From Burkholderiaceae bacterium (GTDB lineage Bacteria; Pseudomonadota; Gammaproteobacteria; Burkholderiales; Burkholderiaceae_B): 64,000 bases of DNA. Numbering within the stretch: position 1 is the stretch's first letter; each line of letters opens with the position of its first letter. Positions 1-9,881 of this stretch are shown here, piece by piece. A program made the position numbers and the translations under genes. Location of the stretch: NCBI GenBank assembly GCA_021208885.1, contig JAJOJF010000039.1:29422-93421 (forward strand), given 5' to 3'. The notes beneath the pieces are model-generated. The model did no database searches. It had not been told where the DNA came from and saw only the letters and a list, made by a program, of their open reading frames with translations.

Positions 1-2
1 TG

Positions 3-155
3 GCGGCCACTCCATTTGCGGTAATTTTCGTGCCGATTTTCTTTGTGACGGTCCTGAAGTTTTTTAAGACCAAGGTCAAGCTCTTGCATGCTGCACCGAC
101 ACATGCGCCTGCAGCGTCGGATTCCACTTCCCGCGATTCGGGAGGTCAGCCATGA
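3..155 (+). CDS. RND efflux permease, C-terminal fragment (5' end outside window)
   Basis: This is an open frame with no start inside the window that ends at a TGA overlapping the ATG of the next gene. It encodes about 50 residues. A hydrophobic stretch (AVIFVPIFFVTVLKFF) resembles the last membrane helix of AcrB/MexB-type RND permeases and is followed by a basic, then Ala/Ser-rich cytoplasmic tail. The four-base overlap with an outer-membrane channel gene supports a permease-channel operon of a tripartite drug exporter. The substrate cannot be told from the fragment. The family call rests on the helix pattern and the neighbour. Confidence 0.72.
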   Translation, partial: AATPFAVIFVPIFFVTVLKFFKTKVKLLHAAPTHAPAASDSTSRDSGGQP

Positions 156-1660
156 AGCACTTTCGTTTGCTGGCTTTGATGGGCACCGCTATCTTGGCTG
201 GGTGCAATCTTGCACCAAAATATGAGCAGCCTGCGATGCCAGTGCCAGCAAACTTTCCGTTGCAGCCAGAGCTCACATTTAATTCTGCCTCGGGAAACGT
301 GTCGCGCAACACTGTGCAGGCGCAAGCCTTGTCGCCCGGGATGGAAAGTGCAGCTGAAGTGCCTTGGCAGACTTTTTTTCAGGATGACACGCTGCGCTCG
401 TTGATTTCAATTGCGCTGGCCAACAATCCCGACCTGCAAATTGCGGTGGCGCGCATGGACGAGGCACAGGCCATCTGGGGAATACAGCGCGGCGAGATGT
501 TTCCAACGCTAGGAGCGGGCATTACGGGTGCCAGGCAACGCGGACCAGGGTTTGGAGACGGCAGCAATGTCATCACCAGTCAGTATTCAGCCGGTGTCGC
601 GCTCACGGCGTTTGAGCTTGACCTGTTTGGGCGCCTGCGCAATTTATCGGAAGCGGCGTTTCAACAGTACCTCGCTACCGCCGAAGGTGCCAGGGCCGTG
701 CAGATTGCGTTGGTGGCAGACACGGCAGTGCAGTACTTTCGGCTGCGATTGGCTCAGGCACTCGTTGGCTTGACCGAGCAAACCCTGAAAGCGCGTCAAA
801 CCAGCTATAACCTCGTAAAGGCAAGGTTCGCCAATGGCGTGGCGTCCGAGATGGATACCGTGCAGGCCAAGGTGCTCGTTGATGGGGCTGCCGCCGACCT
901 TGCGCGCTACATCCGAGACGAACAAACTGCTCAAAATGCCCTCAGTGTTTTGATTGGCCAGCCCTTGCCTCAGATGAAACCGCCACCGGTGACCTTTGAT
1001 GACATTGGGCGCCTAGCCAACATTCCCGCTGGATTGCCATCAGAGTTGTTGGTACGTCGTCCCGACATTCGCGCTGCAGAAAACCAGTTGCTTGCTGCTA
1101 ACGCCAACATAGGTGCAGCACGCGCTGCGTTTTTCCCGAACATTAGCTTGACTGGCAGTGTGGGCACGGCCAGTACATCCTTGGGTGGACTTTTTAAATC
1201 CGGCAGTGCGGCTTGGGCGTTTACCCCGTCAGTGAGTGTGCCGATATTTACGGGCGGCAGTATCCAGGCCGGTCTGGCTCAGGCAGAAGCAGCCCAACGC
1301 GGCGCCATCGCCAACTACGAGCGACAGATTCAGCAGGCGTTTCGTGAGGTTGCAGATGCCTTGTCGGGTGAGGCTACTCTGAAGGCTCAGCTTGCTGCCA
1401 GAACGGCTGAAGTTGCCTCGGCACAGAGATTTCTTGACTTGAGCAATGCCCGCTTCTTCAACGGCATCAGTAGCTTTCTTGAAGTTCAGGTGGCGGAAAT
1501 CCAGCTGTTTAATGCGCGTGTGCAGCAAGTGTTGACCGGGTTCGAGACTGCATCGAATCGCATCAACCTATACAAAGCGTTAGGCGGTGGTGTTGATGCT
1601 TCGGCCGTACAATCCAAATACAAGCAACCATTAACCCTCGTAGACCCAAATCCATCATGA
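152..1660 (+). CDS. RND efflux outer-membrane channel lipoprotein (NodT/OprM family)
   Basis: The protein is a 502-residue outer-membrane factor that would form the exit duct of an RND drug efflux pump. The N terminus is a lipoprotein signal peptide with a lipobox (LAGC, Cys near residue 18). Two repeated outer-membrane-efflux domains follow, with typical phrases such as [23 protein letters not shown] and [30 protein letters not shown] in separate parts of the protein. Its ATG overlaps the stop of the upstream RND permease, and its own stop overlaps the pdxJ ATG. The length matches OprM/CusC-like proteins. The substrate is unknown. Linkage to pdxJ is odd for a drug pump and suggests transcriptional read-through. 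Confidence 0.9.
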   Translation: MKHFRLLALMGTAILAGCNLAPKYEQPAMPVPANFPLQPELTFNSASGNVSRNTVQAQALSPGMESAAEVPWQTFFQDDTLRSLISIALANNPDLQIAVARMDEAQAIWGIQRGEMFPTLGAGITGARQRGPGFGDGSNVITSQYSAGVALTAFELDLFGRLRNLSEAAFQQYLATAEGARAVQIALVADTAVQYFRLRLAQALVGLTEQTLKARQTSYNLVKARFANGVASEMDTVQAKVLVDGAAADLARYIRDEQTAQNALSVLIGQPLPQMKPPPVTFDDIGRLANIPAGLPSELLVRRPDIRAAENQLLAANANIGAARAAFFPNISLTGSVGTASTSLGGLFKSGSAAWAFTPSVSVPIFTGGSIQAGLAQAEAAQRGAIANYERQIQQAFREVADALSGEATLKAQLAARTAEVASAQRFLDLSNARFFNGISSFLEVQVAEIQLFNARVQQVLTGFETASNRINLYKALGGGVDASAVQSKYKQPLTLVDPNPS

Positions 1661-2427
1661 TCGACCTAGGCGTCAACATTGATCACGTCGCCACTTTGCG
1701 CCAGCAGCGCCACACGGCGTACCCAGATCCTATCAAGGCAGCACTGCTTGCCGAAGAGGCAGGTGCGGACTTAATCACATTGCACTTGCGCGAAGATCGG
1801 CGTCACATCCAGGATGCCGACGTTTATGCTTTGCGTCCCAAGCTGCTTACCCGCATGAACCTTGAGTGCGCGGTCACTGACGAAATGCTTGACATTGCTG
1901 TTGAAGTTCGCCCCCAAGATGTTTGCCTCGTGCCTGAGAAGAGAACGGAACTAACGACCGAGGGCGGTCTCGATGTGGTGGGCGGTTTTGAGGCGGTGGG
2001 TAAGGCGGTGCAAAAGCTGCAGGCTGCAGATATCCGGGTCTCGCTCTTTATTGATCCGGAGGCGAGCCAAATCGAGGCAGCGCATCGCATCGGTGCTCGC
2101 ATTATCGAGTTGCACACGGGCGCTTACGCTGAAGCAAAAAACGTGGTCCAAGCACAGGCTGAACTTGATCGATTAAAACAAGCCATTGCAAAGGCTGTTA
2201 GCTTGGGTATCAAGGTCAATGCTGGGCACGGCTTGCATTACGGCAATGTTGCGCCAATTGCAGCATTGGCAGGTATAGCAGAACTAAATATTGGACACGC
2301 CATCGTCGCACAGTCAGTATTTGACGGTTGGCAGGCTGCTGTGCGCAACATGAAAGCATTGATGGTGCAGGCTAAGCTTGCAGGACTACGCGGTGAAACC
2401 GTCCCCTTGCCGGAATTTAATGAATGA
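1657..2427 (+). CDS. pdxJ: pyridoxine 5'-phosphate synthase
   Basis: PdxJ condenses 1-deoxy-D-xylulose 5-phosphate with 3-amino-2-oxopropyl phosphate to make pyridoxine 5'-phosphate, the last ring-forming step of vitamin B6 synthesis. The 256-residue protein begins [15 protein letters not shown] and contains [11 protein letters not shown], the usual active-site segments. Near the C terminus it has the phosphate-binding stretch [12 protein letters not shown]. The full TIM-barrel length is present. The ATG overlaps the end of the efflux channel gene, and the stop overlaps the nagZ ATG. Many related genomes place acpS directly after pdxJ, but here nagZ follows with no gap. Confidence 0.97.
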   Translation: MIDLGVNIDHVATLRQQRHTAYPDPIKAALLAEEAGADLITLHLREDRRHIQDADVYALRPKLLTRMNLECAVTDEMLDIAVEVRPQDVCLVPEKRTELTTEGGLDVVGGFEAVGKAVQKLQAADIRVSLFIDPEASQIEAAHRIGARIIELHTGAYAEAKNVVQAQAELDRLKQAIAKAVSLGIKVNAGHGLHYGNVAPIAALAGIAELNIGHAIVAQSVFDGWQAAVRNMKALMVQAKLAGLRGETVPLPEFNE

Positions 2428-3491
2428 AAGAAGCCACAAAACTCCATCAAGGCCGCCGTGGCCCGGTGATGATCGATCTGGTCGGTCCTCGGTTGAGTGA
2501 TGAAGATCGCAAGCGCCTGATGCACCCTCTGGTGGGTGGTGTGATTTTATTCGCTCGCCACTTTGAAGACCGCGCCCAGTTGCGCAAGCTCACGCGCCAA
2601 ATTCACAAGCTAAAGACGCCGAAACTGTTGATTGCAGTGGACCATGAGGGCGGCCGGGTTCAGCGGTTTAGGGAAGACGGGTTCACGCACCTGCCGGCGA
2701 TGGCGCGGCTTGGGCAAATCTGGATGGAAGATCCCATGCGTGCCATGTCGCTAGCCACCGCCTGTGGGCTGGTGATGGCAGCCGAACTGCGTGCCTGCGG
2801 CGTGGATATGAGTTTTGCGCCTGTGCTCGATCTGGATTACGGCGTGAGCAAGGTTATCGGTGATCGTGCCTTTCATCGCGACCCTCGGGTAGTGACGATG
2901 TTAGCCCGAGCCCTGGCTCAAGGCATGGCGATGGTGGGCATGGCCGCCTGCGGCAAGCATTTCCCTGGCCACGGTGCGGTGACAGCTGATTCGCACCATG
3001 AGATCCCGGTGGATAACCGCACGCTAGCGCGCATTATGAAAGATGATGCGGCGCCATACCTTTGGTTAGGTGACTTGGTGATGCCGGCGGTGATGCCCGC
3101 GCATGTGATCTATCCGAAGGTCGATGACAAACCGGCCGGGTTTTCTGAGAAGTGGATTCAAGAAATTTTGCGCGGGCAACTGCACTATGACGGCGTGGTG
3201 TTCTCGGACGACCTGACCATGGAAGGTGCCACAGTGGCGGGTGATATTACCGAACGAGCACAAGCAGCGCTTGGTGCCGGTTGTGACATGGTGCTAGTGT
3301 GCAATCGGTCTGATATGGCTGATGAGCTCCTGAAACACCTGAAACACGAACCGCGCGGCGAGTCGGTGCAGCGCCTATCACGGCTTGTGCCGAAACTGAA
3401 GGCGCGCAAGTGGTCAGCACTTGCCCGTTGGCCGGCTTACCAGCATGCGCTGGCTCTGGTACAAAGCGTGGATGAGCAAACCAACGACTGA
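2424..3491 (+). CDS. nagZ: beta-N-acetylhexosaminidase
   Basis: NagZ is a cytoplasmic glycoside hydrolase of family 3. It removes N-acetylglucosamine from anhydromuropeptides during peptidoglycan recycling, and its product can feed AmpR-type beta-lactamase signalling. The 355-residue protein has the single-domain GH3 layout: [10 protein letters not shown] near residue 75, [18 protein letters not shown] carrying the general acid/base Asp-His pair, and [12 protein letters not shown] carrying the nucleophile Asp. It starts at an ATG overlapping the pdxJ stop and overlaps the 5' end of uvrC by 20 bp, so the three genes look co-transcribed. Confidence 0.96.
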   Translation: MKEATKLHQGRRGPVMIDLVGPRLSDEDRKRLMHPLVGGVILFARHFEDRAQLRKLTRQIHKLKTPKLLIAVDHEGGRVQRFREDGFTHLPAMARLGQIWMEDPMRAMSLATACGLVMAAELRACGVDMSFAPVLDLDYGVSKVIGDRAFHRDPRVVTMLARALAQGMAMVGMAACGKHFPGHGAVTADSHHEIPVDNRTLARIMKDDAAPYLWLGDLVMPAVMPAHVIYPKVDDKPAGFSEKWIQEILRGQLHYDGVVFSDDLTMEGATVAGDITERAQAALGAGCDMVLVCNRSDMADELLKHLKHEPRGESVQRLSRLVPKLKARKWSALARWPAYQHALALVQSVDEQTND

Positions 3492-5355
3492 CACGCAAGA
3501 GCCCGATGCAGGGCAAGCTGCGCAGCCTGGCAAGGGACTGACCGACATCAAGACCTTGCTGGCCGGCTTGCCTCACCTGCCGGGTGTCTATCGGCATCTG
3601 GATGCCAGTGGGGAAGTGCTGTACGTCGGTAAAGCCCGAGACCTTAAAAAGCGCGTCAGTTCTTATTTTCAAAAAACTGGCCATGGCCCGCGGATCGCCC
3701 ACATGGTCGCGCGTGTGGTTGACGTCGAAGTTACCGTCACGCCATCAGAAGCCGAAGCCTTGTTGCTTGAGAATAATCTCATCAAGCAGCTAAAGCCACG
3801 CTATAACATTCTGTTTCGTGACGACAAGTCCTATCCCTATCTAATGGTCTCGGACCACGCGGCACCGCGCATTAACTACTACCGAGGATCCACTCAGCGT
3901 CCTGGACAGTTCTTCGGCCCGTACCCGAATGCCTGGGCGGTACGCGAAACCATACAAATCCTGCAAAAGGTGTTTCGGCTTCGTACCTGCGAAGACACGG
4001 TCTACGCCAATCGTACTCGCCCTTGTTTGCTCTATCAGATCAATCGTTGCTCTGGGCCTTGTGTGGGACAGATCAGCCCGGAGGACTATCAGCGTGATGT
4101 CACCAGAGCCACTCAGTTTCTGAAGGGTGAGACTCAAGTCGTGTTGCAAGATATCGAAGAGCGAATGCTGGCTGCCTCTGAGGCGCTCGAGTTTGAGCAT
4201 GCTGCGGCGCTGCGCGACCAAATGTCTGCCTTGTCACGGGTATTGCAGCAGCAAACCATGGAACAGACTGACGGCGAGGATACTGATGTGATTGCCATTG
4301 CGATGGCTGGCGGCAAAGCCTGCGTCAATTTGGCGATGATACGAAACGGTCGTCATTTGGGGGATCGGGCTTTTTTTCCGGCTCACCTGAATGAAGATGA
4401 TGCTGGCGACATTCTGGAAGTTTTTATGGCGCAGCATTACGTTGAGCATGCTTTGCCCGCGGTGATCGTGGCCTCAACCGCACCCAAAGACGAATCGATT
4501 GTGGCTTTGCTAAGTGCAGCCGGTCATCGTAAAACCCGTCTGCTGACAAAGCCTCAGGGAATACGTCGATCATGGCTTGAGCAGGCCACCCAAAATGCTG
4601 AGTTGTCGTTGACGCGTGCGTTAACCGAAGGTGGTGCGCGGCACGCCAGAACGCTGGCCTTGGTCGAGACGCTCGGGCTTGAGGCGGACGAACAGTCGCT
4701 TGATGAGTTACGCATCGAGTGCTTCGATATCAGCCATACCGCTGGCGAAGCCACGCAAGCCTCTTGTGTGGTGTTTCATCATCACGAGATGCAACCCTCG
4801 CTGTATCGACGCTACAACATTGATGGCATCACGCCAGGCGACGATTATGCGGCCATGCGACAGGTGCTTACTCGCCGCTACGCCAAGGTGGCTGATGGCC
4901 AGACGGCCATGCCAGGCCTGGTTTTGATTGACGGTGGCAAAGGCCAGGTTGAAGTTGCCAGGCAGGTGTTTGAGGAATACGGCCTGGATTTAAGTGCCTT
5001 GGTTGGCGTGGCCAAGGGTGAAAATCGCAAGACCGGGTTGGAGACATTGGTGTTTGCCGACGGCAGGCAGCCACTGGTGCTTGGCAATGCCTCGGCTGCC
5101 TTGATGCTCATTGCCCAGATACGCGATGAGGCGCACCGTTTTGCCATTACTGGTATGCGTGCCAAGCGTGCGAAAGCGCGCCAAGGGTCCAGACTGCAGG
5201 ATATAGAGGGGGTGGGGGCTAAACGCCGGCAGAAGCTGTTGAACCGATTCGGTGGCCTGGGTGGCGTGAGCGCGGCAAGCGTGGAGCAGTTGGCTTCGGT
5301 CGATGGCATCTCCCTGGATTTAGCAAAACGGATCTATGCTGCCTTGCATGAGTGA
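3472..5355 (+). CDS. uvrC: excinuclease ABC subunit C
   Basis: UvrC makes the dual incisions on both sides of a lesion in nucleotide excision repair. The protein has 627 residues from the ATG inside the nagZ 3' end; an earlier TTG at 3421 would add 17 residues that do not look conserved. Domains in order are a GIY-YIG nuclease ([21 protein letters not shown]), a Cys-rich segment, a UVR motif ([15 protein letters not shown]), an RNase H-like nuclease ([11 protein letters not shown] and [10 protein letters not shown]) and a C-terminal helix-hairpin-helix pair ([16 protein letters not shown]). It precedes pgsA, a common gammaproteobacterial and betaproteobacterial neighbour. Confidence 0.97.
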   Translation: MSKPTTDTQEPDAGQAAQPGKGLTDIKTLLAGLPHLPGVYRHLDASGEVLYVGKARDLKKRVSSYFQKTGHGPRIAHMVARVVDVEVTVTPSEAEALLLENNLIKQLKPRYNILFRDDKSYPYLMVSDHAAPRINYYRGSTQRPGQFFGPYPNAWAVRETIQILQKVFRLRTCEDTVYANRTRPCLLYQINRCSGPCVGQISPEDYQRDVTRATQFLKGETQVVLQDIEERMLAASEALEFEHAAALRDQMSALSRVLQQQTMEQTDGEDTDVIAIAMAGGKACVNLAMIRNGRHLGDRAFFPAHLNEDDAGDILEVFMAQHYVEHALPAVIVASTAPKDESIVALLSAAGHRKTRLLTKPQGIRRSWLEQATQNAELSLTRALTEGGARHARTLALVETLGLEADEQSLDELRIECFDISHTAGEATQASCVVFHHHEMQPSLYRRYNIDGITPGDDYAAMRQVLTRRYAKVADGQTAMPGLVLIDGGKGQVEVARQVFEEYGLDLSALVGVAKGENRKTGLETLVFADGRQPLVLGNASAALMLIAQIRDEAHRFAITGMRAKRAKARQGSRLQDIEGVGAKRRQKLLNRFGGLGGVSAASVEQLASVDGISLDLAKRIYAALHE

Positions 5356-5432
5356 GTGAGCAGTGGCAGAGCAGTTTCGTCCTAAAAGTTTCTGTAAGAT
5401 AGTTACATTCGCCGCTGCAAAAGTGACCTGAC

Positions 5433-6002
5433 ATGCCATTTAATTTACCGATTGCGCTGACCTGGCTGCGCATTGCCATCATTCCGTTTTTTGTGGCGCT
5501 GTTTTATGTGCCGGATGCGATTTTGCCCTCGGTATTGCGCGATGCAATTGCAGCATGGCTGTTCGTGGTGGCCGCCGTCACTGATTGGCTGGATGGTTGG
5601 CTAGCGAGGCGCTGGAACCAGACTTCTTCTTTTGGGGCGTTTCTCGACCCCGTGGCGGACAAGCTGATGGTTAGCGCCGCGCTTCTCGTCTTGCTGCATC
5701 TCGATCGGGTTGGCAGTCTGGTGGCCTTGGTGATTATCGGCCGGGAAATTGCTATTTCGGCTTTGCGTGAGTGGATGGCACAGATCGGCGCTGGCGCTAG
5801 CGTGGCCGTGCATTGGCTGGGCAAGTTCAAGACAGCTGCCCAGATGATTGCCATCCCATGTCTGCTGCACAACCAGGACTGGTTCGACCTGCCGGTTGCT
5901 CTGATTGGGCAGGTGCTTATTTGGGTGGCGGCGGCCTTGACGGTATGGTCGATGTTTTACTACCTTAAGAAGGCTTGGCCTGAAATCCAGGCCAGAGCCT
6001 GA
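5433..6002 (+). CDS. pgsA: CDP-diacylglycerol-glycerol-3-phosphate 3-phosphatidyltransferase
   Basis: PgsA is the integral membrane enzyme that commits CDP-diacylglycerol to phosphatidylglycerol and cardiolipin. The 189-residue protein contains the CDP-alcohol phosphotransferase signature (DWLDGWLARRW, then GAFLDPVADK, with the conserved Asp residues). Several membrane helices are visible: ITWLRIAIIPFFVALF at the N terminus, AAWLFVVAAVTDW, and ALLVLLHL. It sits 77 bp after uvrC. The uvrC-pgsA pair is often followed by tRNA genes in this group, but none is seen here. Confidence 0.96.
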   Translation: MPFNLPIALTWLRIAIIPFFVALFYVPDAILPSVLRDAIAAWLFVVAAVTDWLDGWLARRWNQTSSFGAFLDPVADKLMVSAALLVLLHLDRVGSLVALVIIGREIAISALREWMAQIGAGASVAVHWLGKFKTAAQMIAIPCLLHNQDWFDLPVALIGQVLIWVAAALTVWSMFYYLKKAWPEIQARA

Positions 6003-6037
6003 CTAGACCTAGATTCCTTTTAACAGGACAAAACCTC

Positions 6038-7321
6038 GTGAGCCAGACTGCTGCCTTGCCACCGTTACAAAGTTCTCCCGGTCCCTCGGCGCGCGATGAT
6101 TGGCGCACCATCGGCTTGGTTGGCTCGGCTCACGCAGGCTCGCACTTCTTTCAGCTAGTGATTCCGAGCTTATTCGTGCCGCTTGGCAGTGCGTTTGGGT
6201 TGGACTTTGCTCAACTCGGGCTCTTGATGACGATGTTTTTTGTGGTGTCGGGCTTGGGGCAGGTGGCATCTGGTTTTATCGTTGATCGTATCGGTCCGCG
6301 CCCCGTACTTTGGTTTGGTATGGCTACATTTGTGGTTTCTGCTGTGTTGTTGGCTACAGCAGGCGGTTACGGCACGCTGATGCTCGCAGCCATCGTGGGT
6401 GGCATTGGCAACTCAGTGTTTCACCCGGCAGATTTTTCTATTCTGAACCATCGCGTCACGCCAAACCGGCTAGGTCATGCATTTAGCGCTCACAATCTCA
6501 CGGGCACGCTAGGATGGGCATTGTCACCGCTGTTTGTGGTTGGCGTTGCCGAATGGCTCGGTTGGCGTGCTGCAGCGTTTGGTGTGGCCTGTCTGATGGC
6601 TGTGATTCTGGCTGGTTTGGTTTGGGGCAAAGACTCACTGTTTGTGCAAGGTTCACGCGATATGCCCAAGCAATCAGCTAGCCCGGGCGAATCCTCTGGA
6701 CCCGGGCTGTTGGCCACATTATCGCAACTGCTTGCATCACCAGCCCTTTGGGGTGCCTTTCTTTTCTTTGTCTGTGCCACAGTCGCGTTTTCTGCAGTGC
6801 AGAATTACACGATTCCACTCATGGGCGAGATTTATGGCATGACGGTAGTCGCTGCTGGTACAGTACTTTCGGGCTATATGGCCGGACAGATTCTCGGCAT
6901 GGTTGCCGGGGGCTTTTTGGTTAATGCCACGTTTAAAAGCGAGCTTGTCGTCTTCGTGTCCTTGATTGCTGCAGCCGCGGTATTTGTGTTGCTGGCCTCT
7001 GGCTGGGTGCCCCTGGCTTTTGCGGCGCTGGCCATGGCACTGGCTGGATTTTTCTCGGGGTTGTCTGCGCCATCGCGTGACATGCTGGTTCGCAAGGTGA
7101 CGCCTAAAAAATCGGTCGGCTCGGTGTATGGCCTGGTCTACTCAGGGCTAGACGTCGGCTCTGCTCTGGGTCCGATCATGTTCGGGTTATTGCTCGATGC
7201 GGGCATGCGTAGTGGACCTTGGCTAGGTGCGGCTGTCGCATTCGTGGTTGCAGCTTTGCTTGCCAATCAAATTGGGCGCGCGAGTCGTGGTCCTACTGCT
7301 GGGCGCTACGCAACAAGCTAG
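6038..7321 (+). CDS. MFS transporter
   Basis: The protein is a 427-residue major facilitator with about 12 predicted membrane helices. The motif-A-like loop GFIVDRIGPRPVLWFG lies between helices 2 and 3. A glycine-rich helix (AAIVGGIGNSVFHPADFSILNHRV) resembles transporters of the fosmidomycin-resistance (Fsr) branch, but substrate assignment is not possible. The start is GTG with AGGA about 10 bases upstream. The 3' end overlaps the convergent queF gene by 29 bp. No adjacent enzyme indicates a cargo. Confidence 0.85.
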   Translation: MSQTAALPPLQSSPGPSARDDWRTIGLVGSAHAGSHFFQLVIPSLFVPLGSAFGLDFAQLGLLMTMFFVVSGLGQVASGFIVDRIGPRPVLWFGMATFVVSAVLLATAGGYGTLMLAAIVGGIGNSVFHPADFSILNHRVTPNRLGHAFSAHNLTGTLGWALSPLFVVGVAEWLGWRAAAFGVACLMAVILAGLVWGKDSLFVQGSRDMPKQSASPGESSGPGLLATLSQLLASPALWGAFLFFVCATVAFSAVQNYTIPLMGEIYGMTVVAAGTVLSGYMAGQILGMVAGGFLVNATFKSELVVFVSLIAAAAVFVLLASGWVPLAFAALAMALAGFFSGLSAPSRDMLVRKVTPKKSVGSVYGLVYSGLDVGSALGPIMFGLLLDAGMRSGPWLGAAVAFVVAALLANQIGRASRGPTAGRYATS

Positions 7322-8144
7322 GTTCTGGCGTTCCGGGCGTGGCGCGCCAGGGATTGATATCCATTCCGCCTCTACGCGTGTAGCGGGCGTATATGGATAG
7401 TTGCTCGGGCTGGCAACGCGCCGCGATGTCACAAAACATTTGCTCAACGCATTGCTCGTGAAACCCCTGGTGCTGGCGAAACGACACGATGTAGCGCAGC
7501 AGCGCTGCGTGATCGATGGCGCGGCCCCGGTACTCGATATGAACACTGCCCCAGTCAGGCTGCCCGGTCACGGGGCAGTTTGATTTCAGCAATCGAGAAA
7601 ACACCGATTCAATGACAACGTTATCCGAGGCGATGGCCAACAGGTCTGCGTTGGGCTCATAGTCGTCGATCACGATGTCTTGGTCATCAAGGCAGGTGCT
7701 TTGTCGTGCAGGCTCCGAGATTGGTTCGTTAACGAACGCATCAGGAGTAATGACCTCAATCTTGATAGAGGATTGGGCAGCATTCTGAAGGTCAGCGGTG
7801 ATTCGATCTTGCAACTGTGCGACAGACTCAAACCGCTCGTTGTTCAGGCTGTTCAGGTAGAGCTTGAAGGACTTGGATTCGATGATAGTGGGGCTAGTCG
7901 CAGGTACCCACGCTTTCAAAATAGCCGTGCGTGGCAAGCCTTTGAGATTGAGCCACGAAAGCTCGTAGCCGCGCCATAAGTCCCAGCCAATAAATGGCAG
8001 CCTGCCTGCTGATACGCCAATGGTGTTTCGCCCGAGTGAACGGGAAATGGGATAGAGCAGGGACGCATCATACCGGTCTGGATAGGCACTTTCTTTGCCT
8101 AGCGGCAGTGCCTTGTCATGCGTTGGAAGAGTCGGAGCATTCAT
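7293..8144 (-). CDS. queF: NADPH-dependent 7-cyano-7-deazaguanine reductase
   Basis: QueF reduces the nitrile of preQ0 to the amine preQ1 in queuosine synthesis. The 283-residue protein is the long (YqcD/E. coli-type) form with two tunnelling-fold halves. The catalytic Cys lies in LKSNCPVTGQPDWGSVHIEY, and the QueF motif region includes ESKSFKLYLNS. The ATG at 8144 (MNAPTLPTHDKALPLG) gives the usual length; an upstream in-frame ATG would add ten residues. A second queuosine gene, queH, lies at 25625-26304 but is frameshifted. Confidence 0.95.
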   Translation of the reverse strand: MNAPTLPTHDKALPLGKESAYPDRYDASLLYPISRSLGRNTIGVSAGRLPFIGWDLWRGYELSWLNLKGLPRTAILKAWVPATSPTIIESKSFKLYLNSLNNERFESVAQLQDRITADLQNAAQSSIKIEVITPDAFVNEPISEPARQSTCLDDQDIVIDDYEPNADLLAIASDNVVIESVFSRLLKSNCPVTGQPDWGSVHIEYRGRAIDHAALLRYIVSFRQHQGFHEQCVEQMFCDIAARCQPEQLSIYARYTRRGGMDINPWRATPGTPEPSLLRSAQQ

Positions 8145-8427
8145 GTTTCGAATTGTAGTGTGCCCGAATTTCATTTCGTGAAACCTTTATTTCATATTGC
8201 AAAAAGCGATGATGCGGCGCCGCAAAGTATTATTTCATAAGCATAAAAATCGTTTTATATCATGAAAAAAAAAATACAACTATATGTTTTTATTGATTAA
8301 AAAATATTGTCTTATATAAGACATAAGAGCTATTTGCGATGCACAAGACCGGTAGACTTATTTCCAAGCTTCACCGAATTCTTTTTTGTTTTTTGACTTT
8401 TTGATTGACACCTTCAGGAGATTGGAA
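8145..8427. promoter_or_regulatory. AT-rich intergenic region between queF and aceA
   Basis: The 283 bp between the divergent queF and aceA starts are far richer in A+T than the genes around them. They contain two copies of TATTTCATA (8188-8196 and 8231-8239), a run of ten A residues near 8264-8273, and the palindrome described separately at 8308-8323. No ORF with a ribosome-binding site is seen. The region most likely holds the aceA promoter and activator or repressor sites, and the queF promoter at its left edge. Confidence 0.6.
8293..8323 (+). promoter_or_regulatory. aceA promoter with 16-bp palindromic operator on the -10 box
   Basis: A possible -35 (TTGATT, 8293-8298) and -10 (TATAAG, 8315-8320) are separated by 16 bp. 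A perfect 16-bp palindrome, TGTCTTATATAAGACA (8308-8323), covers the -10. That geometry suits a repressor. Similar TCTTATATAAGA-like sites are, from memory, associated with GntR/FCD-type regulators at TCA-cycle genes in proteobacteria. The regulator here is not identified. Confidence 0.6.
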
Positions 8428-9735
8428 ATGAACACTCGTGAAACCGCCATCCGTGCCCTGCAGAAAGAATGGGCAGAAAACCCCCGCTGGCAAGGCATCA
8501 AGCGCGACTACAGCGCTGAGGACGTTGTTCGTCTGCGTGGTTCAACCATGATTGAGCATACGCTGGCTCGTCAGGGCTCAGAAAAGCTCTGGAACTTGCT
8601 TAACACCGAGCCTTTCATCAACACGCTCGGTGCGCTGACGGGCAATCAAGCCATGCAGCAAATCAAGGCTGGGCTAAAGGGCATCTACCTGTCAGGCTGG
8701 CAGGTGGCCGGCGACGCCAACCTCGCTGGCGAGATGTATCCAGATCAGTCGCTTTATCCTGCTAATTCAGTTCCTCAGGTGGTTCGCCGCATCAACAATG
8801 CGCTGCAGCGCTGCGACCAGATTCAGTGGATGGAAGGCAAGAACCCGGGTGACGATGGCTACATTGATTACCTAGCGCCAATCGTAGCCGACGCCGAAGC
8901 CGGTTTCGGTGGCGTTTTGAATGCATTTGAGTTGATGAAGGCCATGATTGACGCCGGTGCCAGTGGCGTTCACTTTGAAGACCAGTTGGCTTCGGTCAAG
9001 AAGTGCGGCCACATGGGCGGCAAGGTCCTTGTTCCTACCCGTGAAGCAGTCAGTAAATTAAGCGCTGCTCGTCTGGCAGCTGATGTCATGGGTGTGCCAA
9101 CTGTGTTGCTGGCTCGCACCGATGCTGATGCCGCAGACCTCGTGACAAGCGACATCGATGACAACGATCGTCCGTTTATGACGGGTGAGCGTACCGTGGA
9201 AGGTTTTTTCCGTACGCGCGCTGGTATCGAACAAGGCATTAGTCGTGGTTTGGCTTACGCGCCCTATGCTGATCTGATCTGGTGCGAAACTGCGACGCCG
9301 AACCTTGAATACGCCCGCAAGTTTGCCGAAGCCATTCACCGTCAGTTCCCAGGCAAACTATTGGCTTACAACTGCTCACCATCGTTTAACTGGAAGAAAA
9401 ACCTCGATGATGGCACGATTGCCAAGTTTCAGCGTGAACTTGGCGCCATGGGCTACAAGTTCCAGTTCATCACGTTGGCTGGTTTCCACGCACTGAACTA
9501 CGGTATGTTCGATCTGGCCTACAAGTATGCCCGCGAGAACATGTCGGCGTTTGTTGAGCTGCAACAAAAGGAGTTCGCTGCTGCTGACCGTGGATTCACC
9601 GCCGTGAAACACCAGCGTGAAGTGGGTACGGGCTACTTTGATGCGGTCACCCAGACCATTGAAGGCGGCAAGGCTTCAACGACAGCTTTGACTGGCTCGA
9701 CCGAAGAGGCTCAGTTCGAAGAGGCTCACGCTTAA
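8428..9735 (+). CDS. aceA: isocitrate lyase
   Basis: Isocitrate lyase splits isocitrate into succinate and glyoxylate, the first step of the glyoxylate bypass used on acetate and fatty acids. The 435-residue protein has the catalytic KKCGH signature ([17 protein letters not shown]) and [13 protein letters not shown] near the C-terminal third. The ATG at 8428 is chosen over an upstream in-frame ATG because CAGGAG lies about 8 bases before it and [15 protein letters not shown] matches the usual N terminus. No malate synthase is adjacent. Two acyl-CoA dehydrogenase genes nearby (16622-18785) suggest that acyl-CoA feeds this route, but that is inference. Confidence 0.97.
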   Translation: MNTRETAIRALQKEWAENPRWQGIKRDYSAEDVVRLRGSTMIEHTLARQGSEKLWNLLNTEPFINTLGALTGNQAMQQIKAGLKGIYLSGWQVAGDANLAGEMYPDQSLYPANSVPQVVRRINNALQRCDQIQWMEGKNPGDDGYIDYLAPIVADAEAGFGGVLNAFELMKAMIDAGASGVHFEDQLASVKKCGHMGGKVLVPTREAVSKLSAARLAADVMGVPTVLLARTDADAADLVTSDIDDNDRPFMTGERTVEGFFRTRAGIEQGISRGLAYAPYADLIWCETATPNLEYARKFAEAIHRQFPGKLLAYNCSPSFNWKKNLDDGTIAKFQRELGAMGYKFQFITLAGFHALNYGMFDLAYKYARENMSAFVELQQKEFAAADRGFTAVKHQREVGTGYFDAVTQTIEGGKASTTALTGSTEEAQFEEAHA

Positions 9736-9787
9736 GCGTCAAGCTTGTTGCAGCATTAACCGACCTTTAGTTAAGGTTGGAAAACCA

Positions 9788-9813
9788 ATCGGCCACCGGC
9801 GACGGTGGCCGAT
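9788..9813 (+). terminator. intrinsic terminator-like hairpin after aceA
   Basis: Perfect 10-bp arms ATCGGCCACC and GGTGGCCGAT flank a six-base loop, 53 bp after the aceA stop. The following T stretch is short (TTCATT), so termination may be partial. It separates aceA from the FNR-controlled region that begins 20 bp later. Confidence 0.7.
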
Positions 9814-9832
9814 TTCATTGCCGCAAACAAAG

Positions 9833-9846
9833 TTGATATAGATCAA
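9833..9846 (+). promoter_or_regulatory. FNR/ANR box upstream of the CcoI-like gene
   Basis: TTGATATAGATCAA matches the FNR consensus TTGAT-N4-ATCAA at all ten positions. Its centre is 41.5 bp before 9881. A possible -10, TAGTAT (9869-9874), sits exactly where a class II FNR promoter would have it. This puts the predicted transcript start one base before the ATG at 9882. Confidence 0.8.
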
Positions 9847-9881
9847 GGCCGGGTTTTGATGGCTTGTTTAGTATTTCGGCT

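Noticed and set aside
3421..3471. Earlier TTG start for uvrC
   Set aside because: It lies within nagZ, adds residues unlike UvrC, and ATG 3472 fits the family length.
5356..5432. tRNA genes expected after uvrC or pgsA
   Set aside because: No cloverleaf or CCA end was found in the gap or after pgsA.
5504..5872. 122-residue antisense ORF in pgsA
   Set aside because: It is a shadow of a GC-rich membrane gene with no initiation signal or family likeness.
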